Source: Lachnospiraceae bacterium | GTDB lineage: Bacteria; Bacillota; Clostridia; Lachnospirales; Lachnospiraceae | Assembly (NCBI GenBank): GCA_021202575.1 | Contig: JAJQCU010000023.1 | Location: 1 to 11,313, forward strand | Reading direction: 5' to 3' | DNA: 11,313 bases | Shown: piece after piece, positions 1-5,676 of the stretch | Layout of the letters: every line of letters starts with the position of its first letter | How positions within the stretch are numbered: position 1 is the first letter of the stretch | The notes under the pieces: model-generated | Databases searched by the model: none | Told to the model about the DNA's origin: nothing | The model's input: the letters and a program-made list of their open reading frames with translations, nothing else | Translations under genes and position numbers: made by a program

Positions 1-2
1 AC

Positions 3-1499
3 CGCCGCGAGCTTTTTGAGCGGCTGGAGATATCAAAAAATAAGGATCTCTGCGCACAGTGGATGAACCAGTGGCCGGTATTGTTTGTGACGTTGAAGGA
101 TGTGAACGGGCGTGATTTCCCCGATGCGTATGAAATGCTGCATCAGGTGCTGGCTGATCTGTGCAAAGAGCACTATTATCTGAAAACGAGTGACAGAGTC
201 AATGCGGAAGACAGGGATGCGTTTGCCAGACTGTGTGCACGTAAGGGTGAGCTCGCTGATGTTAAAAACGCTTTGACAATCCTGCTTCGTATGATGTGCG
301 CACATTATGGGAAGGAGGTTATCCTGCTCGTAGATGAATACGATGTTCCGCTGGCAAAAGCCAGTGATAACGGCTATTATGACGAGATGCTGAATGTCAT
401 CCGGACGCTTCTGGGGATGTCCTGGAAGTCCAATCCGAATCTCAAATTTGCAGTGGTGACGGGGTGCCTGAGAGTTGCGAAGGAAAGTATATTTACCGGA
501 GCGAATAATTTTGTCTCCAGCTCCATTTCGGATGTCAGATACCAGGATTGTTTTGGATTTACAGAAGCGGAAGTGATACAGATCCTTGCGGATGCGGATC
601 TGTCAGAGGCGCTGCCTGAAATGAGACGGTGGTATAACGGCTATCGTTTTGGCAAAATGGAGATTTATTGTCCCTGGGATGTGCTGCTTCATGTGCTGGC
701 TCTTAGCCAGGACGAACATGCCAGACCGGGAAATCACTGGCTGGATACAAGCCACAACAGCATCATCAGGCGTTTCATTGACCTGCCGGATATGTTTGTA
801 AACGATAAATTTGAGACCCTGCTCTCCGGTGGTGTTATTCAGGAACGGATCCGTGAGGATCTGACTTATGATATTGCTCATTCCTCAGAAGATAATTTAT
901 GGAGTATTCTCTATCTGACCGGCTATCTGACGCAGGTTCTTCCGGAAGAGCTGCCGGAGGGAATGACGCCTCAGGAGGGAAAAACCTCCCTGCGCATTCC
1001 GAATGAAGAAGTGAAATCTGTTTTCAAAGATACCGTGCAGGCCTGGTTTGAGGACTCGCTCAAGTCCAGAGACCGCAGTGAATTGTTTAGCGAATGGTGG
1101 AACGGGGATGATGTGAAGCTGACCGGGAATGTCTCGGATATTCTTTTTGATACCATCAGCTACTACGACTACAAAGAAGACTTTTACCACGCGTTTGTCG
1201 CCGGAATGTTCTCCGGCGCGGGTTATGAGGTAAAATCAAACTCTGAACAGGGGAAGGGAAGAGCTGACATTGTAGTCAAGGAACGCCGTCGCAGACGAGC
1301 CATTGTCATTGAAGTGAAATGGCCGGGGAAAAAGAAAAACGCTACCCTTGAAAGCGAATGTCAGGAAGCGCTCGATCAGATTGAGAGGATGCAATATTCG
1401 AGGAATCTGCGTATGGAGGGCTTCAGGACAGTGCTTTGTTATGGAGCGGCATTTCTCGGAAAAGACTGCCTGATCAGGCGGGCCGTGGAAAAAGAGTAA
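3..1499 (+). CDS. AAA-ATPase-like / PD-(D/E)XK nuclease-superfamily protein, 5' truncated by window edge
   Basis: The frame is open from base 3, so the true start lies upstream. The first in-frame ATG (63) is internal, because about 20 residues before it (ending LCAQW) continue naturally into WPVLFVTLKDV. The N-terminal P-loop expected in this family lies outside the window. A Walker B-like strand VILLVDEYDVPL sits near residues 86-97 counted from Met63. The C-terminus carries a PD-(D/E)XK core: GRADIVV near residue 400 and IEVKW near 417-421, with a basic RRRRR stretch between them. This matches the Pfam families AAA-ATPase_like (PF09820) plus PDDEXK_9 (PF08011) as I know them. Members are often multicopy in gut anaerobes and their cellular role is not established. 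The gene stands alone: a strong terminator follows and the next gene is 300 bases away. I am confident of the family, not of any function. Confidence 0.88.
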   Translation, partial: RRELFERLEISKNKDLCAQWMNQWPVLFVTLKDVNGRDFPDAYEMLHQVLADLCKEHYYLKTSDRVNAEDRDAFARLCARKGELADVKNALTILLRMMCAHYGKEVILLVDEYDVPLAKASDNGYYDEMLNVIRTLLGMSWKSNPNLKFAVVTGCLRVAKESIFTGANNFVSSSISDVRYQDCFGFTEAEVIQILADADLSEALPEMRRWYNGYRFGKMEIYCPWDVLLHVLALSQDEHARPGNHWLDTSHNSIIRRFIDLPDMFVNDKFETLLSGGVIQERIREDLTYDIAHSSEDNLWSILYLTGYLTQVLPEELPEGMTPQEGKTSLRIPNEEVKSVFKDTVQAWFEDSLKSRDRSELFSEWWNGDDVKLTGNVSDILFDTISYYDYKEDFYHAFVAGMFSGAGYEVKSNSEQGKGRADIVVKERRRRRAIVIEVKWPGKKKNATLESECQEALDQIERMQYSRNLRMEGFRTVLCYGAAFLGKDCLIRRAVEKE

Positions 1500-1545
1500 G
1501 GAACAAACATCAGCAAAGTCAAAATTTCATAATTTTCCGGGTCAG

Positions 1546-1580
1546 GAACCGCTTCTGCTGTCGCAGGGGCGGTTCTTTTT
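1546..1580 (+). terminator. Rho-independent terminator after the AAA/PDDEXK gene
   Basis: The seven-base arms GAACCGC (1546-1552) and GCGGTTC (1569-1575) are perfectly complementary. Inside them CTGC (1555-1558) pairs with GCAG (1563-1566) around a TGTC loop. Five T residues follow at 1576-1580. It begins 47 bases after the TAA of the upstream gene, the expected position for an intrinsic terminator. Confidence 0.88.
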
Positions 1581-1800
1581 CATCAGTTTATTTTGAGTTG
1601 AAACTAAAGGGGTATCATGGTTGGGATTTGAGGAGGGCATATTGCCGGGAATAGGAAGAGCGTGTTTTGGGAAATCTATGGAAGGATGCCCCGGGCCGCG
1701 CAGGATGGCTGTTCCGAAAAATAAAGCCGCATGATGGCGGAACTATTCAGAAGCTGTTAAGAAAAAGATTAATTTTTTAACAGTCTCCTCAGGGAAGCGG
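1581..1800. other. Non-coding leader between the first gene and the acyltransferase/GT8 operon
   Basis: With the terminator, this is a 300-base stretch without a convincing gene. It probably holds the promoter of the downstream operon, but I could not identify a pair of -35/-10 boxes I would defend. A strong Shine-Dalgarno-like GAGGAGGG at 1630-1637 precedes a TTG at 1642 that opens only a 30-codon frame (1642-1734), which I do not call a gene. An AT-rich hairpin lies at 1754-1783. Confidence 0.5.
1754..1783 (+). promoter_or_regulatory. AT-rich inverted repeat upstream of the operon's first gene
   Basis: CTGTTAA at 1754-1760 mirrors TTAACAG at 1777-1783. Pairing continues inward through a G-T wobble and three A-T pairs, giving an 11-pair stem with an 8-base loop. 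It ends 8 bases before the Shine-Dalgarno AGGGA (1791-1795) of the acyltransferase start at 1801. It lacks a following T-run, so it is not an ordinary terminator. It could be an operator or a leader RNA structure, and the function is unknown. Confidence 0.35.
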
Positions 1801-2577
1801 ATGAAAATGAGGGAAGAGGTTCGGTATTACCGCGAATATACAGACGATTTTGTGGAGAGCAGGCGGCAGGAGGAGAAGCTTCCTGAGGATTTTGTGTGGC
1901 TCCATGAGAATATCTTTTACCGGGCCGCAGCGGCTTTCCTGTATGGAATTGCGGTGATATTCAGCTTTTTTTATTCGCGCTTTTGTCTTCATATCCGGGT
2001 GGTGGGCAGGGAGAAGTTCAAAACCTGCAGAGGACAGGGGATTTTCCTGTACGGCAATCACACCCAGCCTGTGGGGGACGCCTTCGCCCCGGCCATGTAT
2101 ATTTTCCCGAAAAGGCTGTACACGGTGGCGGACGCGGCCAATCTGGGCATCCCGGTGCTGGGAAAGCTGCTTCCCATGCTCGGCGCGCTGACGGTGCCCC
2201 AGTCCCTGTCCCGGATGAAGCTTTTTCTGAACGCGATGAAATATCATCTGGAGCATGGCAGATGCATTATTGTTTATCCGGAGGCGCATGTGTGGCCTTA
2301 CTGTAATTTTATCCGGCCCTTCCCGGAGACCTCCTTCCGGTATCCGGTGCAGTTCGGGGCGCCCGCTTACTGCATGACCACGACCTATCAGAAGAGGCAA
2401 AGAGGGCAAAGGCCGGGCATCACCACATACATTGACGGCCCCTTTTATCCAGATCAGGGGGTGGGCAAAAAGGAGGCGCAGAGGAAGCTGCATGATGAAA
2501 TTTATCAGTGCATACTGGAACGGAGTAAGGAAAGCAACTGCGAATATATCCGGTATGTCAGAAAAACGGGGGAATAA
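1801..2577 (+). CDS. PlsC-like lysophospholipid/1-acylglycerol-3-phosphate acyltransferase family protein
   Basis: A 258-residue protein. One hydrophobic segment (about residues 42-60, rich in A, F, I and V) should anchor it at the cytoplasmic membrane. The catalytic block follows: GNHTQPVGDAF with H87 and D93, then an acceptor-side block VYPEAHVW (158-165) and a FIRPF...GAPAY region (170-190), the order expected of the PlsC/LPLAT fold. The usual motif is H-x4-D; here the aspartate is one residue further away (H-x5-D). The ATG at 1801 has AGGGA five bases upstream; a second ATG at 1807 has poorer support. It opens a run of co-directional genes encoding two GT8 enzymes and another acyltransferase, so a role in acylating a glycolipid or lipid anchor is inferred. 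The acyl donor and acceptor cannot be read from sequence. Confidence 0.85.
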   Translation: MKMREEVRYYREYTDDFVESRRQEEKLPEDFVWLHENIFYRAAAAFLYGIAVIFSFFYSRFCLHIRVVGREKFKTCRGQGIFLYGNHTQPVGDAFAPAMYIFPKRLYTVADAANLGIPVLGKLLPMLGALTVPQSLSRMKLFLNAMKYHLEHGRCIIVYPEAHVWPYCNFIRPFPETSFRYPVQFGAPAYCMTTTYQKRQRGQRPGITTYIDGPFYPDQGVGKKEAQRKLHDEIYQCILERSKESNCEYIRYVRKTGE

Positions 2578-2604
2578 GACCGAGAAGCTCAAAGGACGGC
2601 ATTC

Positions 2605-2682
2605 AAAGGAGCGATAAATGAGAGCGAAAGCCCGCAGAGTGACGTGCCGGAAACTATGAAAAAAGGGAGAGAAAGCAAGTGA
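2605..2682 (+). other. Gap with two chained mini-ORFs leading into the GT8 start
   Basis: A good Shine-Dalgarno AAAGGAG (2605-2611) sits 6 bases before an ATG at 2618 that encodes only 13 codons (basic, MRAKARRVTCRKL). Its TGA (2657-2659) overlaps a second ATG (2656) encoding 8 codons, whose TGA (2680-2682) overlaps the GTG start (2679) of the GT8 gene. The overlaps would allow translational coupling into the GT8 gene. Whether either peptide is made is unknown, and chance is quite possible. Confidence 0.25.
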
Positions 2683-3509
2683 TCAACATCTTATACTGCG
2701 GGGATCAGAATATTGAGGACGGCCTGATCATCTCTGTTTTATCTCTGCTGAAAAATGTGGAGGAGGAGCTGAATATTATCGTCCTGACGCTCGCCCTTTC
2801 GGCGGAGGAGACCGGCACAAAAGAGCTCTGTCCGGTGTCTGAGAGGGTGATCCGGTATCTTGACGGGCGGGTGAAAGAGCAGAATCCTCAGAATCAGGTC
2901 AGGCTCATCGACGCCACTAAGCTGTTTCAAAAGCAGATGCCCGCGGCCAATATGGCGACCCGCTTTACGCCCTGCTGCATGCTTAGGCTGTACGCCGATC
3001 AGATTCCGGAGATACCTGACCGGATTTTGTACCTGGACAACGATGTGGTCTGCCGGAGAAGTCCGGGAGGTTTTTACCATCAGGAAATGGAAGCTTATGA
3101 GGTGGCGGGGGCCTTGGATTATTACGGAAAATGGTTTTTCAGAAGCAGTCCTTTTCACATGGATTACCTGAATTCCGGCGTCCTTTTGCTGAATATGAAA
3201 AAAATCAGGCAGACGTCCCTTTTTGAGCGCTGCCGCACCCTTTGCCGAGATAAAAAAATGTTCATGCCGGATCAGTCCGCCATCAATAAACTGGCAGGAG
3301 CCAAAAAAATCTGCCACAGAAAATACAACGATCAGAGACGGCTTCATGAGGACACAGTGATGCAGCATTTTTCCACCACATTCCGTTTCTTCCCATGGAT
3401 TCATACGCTGACGGTGAAGCCCTGGGAGGTGGAGCGGGTGCACAGCGTGCGGAAGCTGACGGAATATGACGATCTTCAGGAGGAGTACATACGAGGAGAG
3501 TATTTATGA
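2679..3509 (+). CDS. Glycosyltransferase family 8 protein (first of two)
   Basis: A 276-residue GT8 enzyme, expected to transfer a hexose from a UDP-sugar with retention of configuration, probably at the inner face of the membrane. Visible family landmarks are the N-terminal nucleotide-binding strand INILYCGDQN; RLYADQIPEI..RILYLDNDVV with the metal-binding D-x-D at D120-N-D122; LNSGVLLLNM (N165-S-G167); PDQ (197-199); and the C-terminal H230 and KPW (247-249) that close on the sugar nucleotide. The start is GTG at 2679 with GGGAGA at 2665-2670; the upstream ATG (2656) is in another frame and stops after 8 codons. The last four bases overlap the next gene as ATGA, indicating coupled translation. 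The sugar and acceptor are unknown. Confidence 0.9.
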   Translation: MINILYCGDQNIEDGLIISVLSLLKNVEEELNIIVLTLALSAEETGTKELCPVSERVIRYLDGRVKEQNPQNQVRLIDATKLFQKQMPAANMATRFTPCCMLRLYADQIPEIPDRILYLDNDVVCRRSPGGFYHQEMEAYEVAGALDYYGKWFFRSSPFHMDYLNSGVLLLNMKKIRQTSLFERCRTLCRDKKMFMPDQSAINKLAGAKKICHRKYNDQRRLHEDTVMQHFSTTFRFFPWIHTLTVKPWEVERVHSVRKLTEYDDLQEEYIRGEYL

Positions 3510-4462
3510 AGGAAATACCTGTTTTTTTCACGGTTGATGATGATTACGCGCCTTATCTGGACTGCGCCCTGCGCTCCATGATGGAGAACGCGTCCGGAGA
3601 GTATGATTATAAAATTATTGTGCTGGAGCAGGATCTTGGCGAGGAGCACAAGGCCTGGCTTGCGGCTGCCGCAAAGCCGCCCTTTGAAATTCAGTTTATC
3701 CGGATGAAGGACAGCTACAGCTGGCTGACGGACCGGAAGGAGAACTGGCTTCGCTGTGATTATTTTACGCTGACCATTTATTTTCGCCTTTTTATCGCGG
3801 ATATGTTTCCCCAGTATGATAAGGGAATTTATCTGGACAGCGATATCGTGGTGCCGGGAGATAATTCAACGCCGGCTGCCGCGGCGCGCGGGGACAGGCG
3901 TTCGGGGGTGTGTACGGATCAGGCGGTGCTGGCGGTGCCTGAGCTGTCCCATTACGCTGAGCAGTCCATCGGCGTGAAAAGCAAGGACTACTTTAATTCC
4001 GGCATTATGGTCATGAATTTAAAGGCTCTGCGGGAGGAAAAATTTGCCGACCGGTTTATGCGGCTGCTGAACACCTGGCATTTTGACTGCATCGCGCCGG
4101 ATCAGGACTATCTCAACGCCATCTGTCAGGGACGGGTTGTGCTGCTGGACGGAGAGTGGGATGTGATGCCGCCGGCCGGGGAGGGCGGGGCGCTTGTGAA
4201 GGAGCCGAAGCTTATTCATTACAATTTATTTTCCAAGCCCTGGTGCTATGACGGCATCGCCTATGAGGAATATTTCTGGAAATACGCTGAGAAATCGCCG
4301 TTTTATCAGGATATTCTGCGCCATAAGGAAAGCTATTCCGAGGAGCAGAAGCGATCGGACGCGGACTGCATGGCGACCATGATCCGGAAGGCAGCGACTA
4401 ACGATGAGCGGGAGGTGACATTCCGCAAGCTCAGGGACAGAGGAGAGAAGATCCGGTTATGA
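3506..4462 (+). CDS. Glycosyltransferase family 8 protein (second), C-terminus probably truncated by a repeat expansion
   Basis: A 318-residue GT8 paralogue. Landmarks: FFTVDDDYAPYL at the N-terminus, FRLFIADMFPQYDKGIYLDSDIVV with D-x-D at D111-S-D113, FNSGIMVMNL (163-172), PDQDYLN (198-204) and HYNLFSKPW (238-246), so the catalytic core is complete. The start at 3506 has GAGGAG at 3492-3497 and overlaps the upstream stop as ATGA. Two things are odd. Residues 119-134 (DNSTPAAAARGDRRSG) after the D-x-D are unusually Ala/Arg-rich where this class normally has a hydrophobic loop. The last residues KLRDRGEKIRL belong to the first unit of a tandem repeat that supplies the stop at 4460. The same frame reopens beyond the repeats and ends at 4804 against the next gene, so the original protein was probably some 40 residues longer. 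The core looks functional, but activity is not assured. Confidence 0.87.
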   Translation: MKEIPVFFTVDDDYAPYLDCALRSMMENASGEYDYKIIVLEQDLGEEHKAWLAAAAKPPFEIQFIRMKDSYSWLTDRKENWLRCDYFTLTIYFRLFIADMFPQYDKGIYLDSDIVVPGDNSTPAAAARGDRRSGVCTDQAVLAVPELSHYAEQSIGVKSKDYFNSGIMVMNLKALREEKFADRFMRLLNTWHFDCIAPDQDYLNAICQGRVVLLDGEWDVMPPAGEGGALVKEPKLIHYNLFSKPWCYDGIAYEEYFWKYAEKSPFYQDILRHKESYSEEQKRSDADCMATMIRKAATNDEREVTFRKLRDRGEKIRL

Positions 4463-4687
4463 GTCCCGGTGAAACGCGGAGCCGGAGAAAAGATCCGGTC
4501 AGGAACTTCGGCGAAACGCGGAGCCGGAGAAAAGATCCTGTGAGGAGCCATGCTGAAGCTCAGAGACAGAGCGGAGAAAATTCGGTTATGACCCCCGGCG
4601 AAATGCGGAGCCGGAGAAAAGATCCGGTCAGGAGCATCGCTGAAGCTCAGGAACCGGAAGAGAAAATCCGATTATGGTTTTTGGCGG
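4427..4687 (+). repeat. Six-unit tandem coding minisatellite (45-42-42-45-42-45 bp) at the 3' end of the second GT8 gene
   Basis: Units: A 4427-4471, B 4472-4513, C 4514-4555, D 4556-4600, E 4601-4642, F 4643-4687. There are two types. A, D and F begin AAGCTCAG. B, C and E begin AAA(C/T)GCGGAGCCGGAG and carry CCGGA-7 bases-TCCGG hairpins (perfect in B and E). Every unit is a whole number of codons in the frame of the GT8 gene: A/D read KLRDR(G/A)EKIRL-stop, B/C/E read K(R/C)GAGEKI. Stops lie in units A (4460), C (4541) and D (4589). Unit F is one base shorter internally, regains a base at its end, and reads through as KLRNRKRKSDYGFWR. The array therefore appears to have grown by duplication inside the coding region. 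The opposite strand gives equally repetitive but meaningless frames. Confidence 0.85.
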
Positions 4688-4804
4688 AAGTACGGGGCGG
4701 ATAAAGCCTCGGACCTGATGATCGGCAGAGCCGTATATACGAAAGAGAAAGAATTTGATTATCAGAAAGGCCGGAAAAATACGAGAGAAGGGATTCAGAT
4801 ATGA
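4643..4804 (+). pseudogene. Relic C-terminal coding tail of the second GT8 gene
   Basis: In the same frame as the GT8 gene starting at 3506, this stretch is open from 4592. From 4643 it reads KLRNRKRKSDYGFWRKYG and continues through ADKASDLMIGRAVYTKEKE to a TGA at 4802-4804. That stop overlaps the ATG (4801) of the next gene as ATGA, the same arrangement as the junction between the two GT8 genes. Removing units A-E would join FR at 4421-4426 directly to KLRNRKRK and give one GT8 protein of about 360 residues. The segment is now separated from its gene by three in-frame stops. Calling it a relic is an inference from frame and spacing. It accounts, with the repeat, for the 338 bases between annotated genes. 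Confidence 0.55.
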
Positions 4805-5664
4805 TCATCGGCGGAAATAGAGCGGAAGTAGTACAAAACATCAGAAAAAACGCGGAAAACGGGGATTACAACCTGAAAACCGAGGTGGATGACCCCAGTA
4901 TCACAGCCGAACAGAAGACGGAGCTGGCGCTTCGCTACGCCAACAGTCAGGGAACGGTGGGCTACTGGCTGAAAAACCGGCTGGCCATGGCCTTTCTGTA
5001 TGTGTTTGACTTTCTTCTTAATCGGAACACACGGGTGGAAGGACTGGAGAACCTGGACGATATCCGGGGCGGCGCCATCGTCACCAGCAATCATTTCAAT
5101 CAGCTGGACAACACAGTGGTGCGGGAGACCATGCGCCGGGGCGGCCAGAGGCGGATGTACACAGTGGTGCAGGAGACCAATCTGGCGATGACGGGCTTTA
5201 TGGGCTTTATCATGAATTATGTGGACAATATTCCCATCACAAAGAGCAAAAAATACACCAGCGAGTATTTTGAACCTGAGATCGCCCGTCTGCTGGCGCG
5301 GGGGGACAAGATCCTTATTTATCCGGAGCAGGAGATGTGGTTTAATTACCGCAAGCCCAGGCCGCCGAAGCGGGGCGCTTATTATTACGCGGCGGTAAAT
5401 AATGTACCTGTGATTTCCTGCTTTGTGGAGATCCAGGATTTGCCCCAACAGGAGACGGAGGAATTTTATCAGACCCGGTGGGTGATGCACGTGCTGCCGA
5501 CCATTTATCCGGATCCGCAGAAGGATGTGAGGACCAACAGCCTGGAGATGATGGATAAGGATTATCGGCAAAAGACAGCGGCCTATGAGGCGGCCTACGG
5601 GAAGAAACTGACCTACGCCAATGAGCAGGGGGACGTGGCGGGATGGATTGCGAAGGAGGCGTGA
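4801..5664 (+). CDS. PlsC-like acyltransferase family protein (second)
   Basis: A 287-residue acyltransferase. About 60 N-terminal residues without clear family features precede a hydrophobic stretch (LAMAFLYVFDFLL, 61-73). Then come VTSNHFNQLD with the canonical H-x4-D pair (H98, D103), the YTVVQETN and ITKSKK blocks, and IYPEQEMW (173-180), followed by KRGAYYYAAVNNVPVISC (190-207). The order fits the PlsC/LPLAT fold acting on an acyl-CoA or acyl-ACP at the membrane. The ATG at 4801 is supported by AAGGGA (4788-4793) seven bases upstream and by overlap with the TGA that would end the ancestral GT8 frame. It is not a recent duplicate of the acyltransferase at 1801: only motif-level similarity is evident. 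With the two GT8 genes it suggests a glycolipid-forming set (inference); the substrate is unknown. Confidence 0.85.
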   Translation: MIIGGNRAEVVQNIRKNAENGDYNLKTEVDDPSITAEQKTELALRYANSQGTVGYWLKNRLAMAFLYVFDFLLNRNTRVEGLENLDDIRGGAIVTSNHFNQLDNTVVRETMRRGGQRRMYTVVQETNLAMTGFMGFIMNYVDNIPITKSKKYTSEYFEPEIARLLARGDKILIYPEQEMWFNYRKPRPPKRGAYYYAAVNNVPVISCFVEIQDLPQQETEEFYQTRWVMHVLPTIYPDPQKDVRTNSLEMMDKDYRQKTAAYEAAYGKKLTYANEQGDVAGWIAKEA

Positions 5665-5676
5665 AACCCGGTACAG

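Noticed and set aside
1..1499. A defence or toxin system built on the AAA/PDDEXK protein
   Set aside because: The gene is alone, ended by a terminator, with no partner gene visible, and the family's role is unknown; upstream context is outside the window.
1642..1734. A 30-codon TTG-started ORF after GAGGAGGG
   Set aside because: Spacing to TTG is only four bases, the peptide has no recognisable feature, and it lies in an intergenic leader.
1789..2592. Long minus-strand frame opposite the first acyltransferase
   Set aside because: It mirrors a well-supported plus-strand gene and its translation has no family resemblance. The same applies to the long minus-strand frames at 2739-3443, 4795-5838 and 7171-7938.
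4333..4551. Minus-strand frame with repeated RIFSPAPRF
   Set aside because: This is the complement of the same tandem repeat and the GT8 3' end; no ribosome site or family resemblance.
4427..4687. CRISPR array
   Set aside because: Units are contiguous with no unique spacers, and sequence identity runs across whole units.
4459..4704. An 81-codon frame with ATGA overlap to the GT8 stop, encoding repeats of GETRSRRKDPVR
   Set aside because: It is made almost entirely of the tandem repeat read out of the GT8 frame. Its start and ribosome site are also part of a repeat unit. A peptide could be made by coupling, but nothing supports a selected product.
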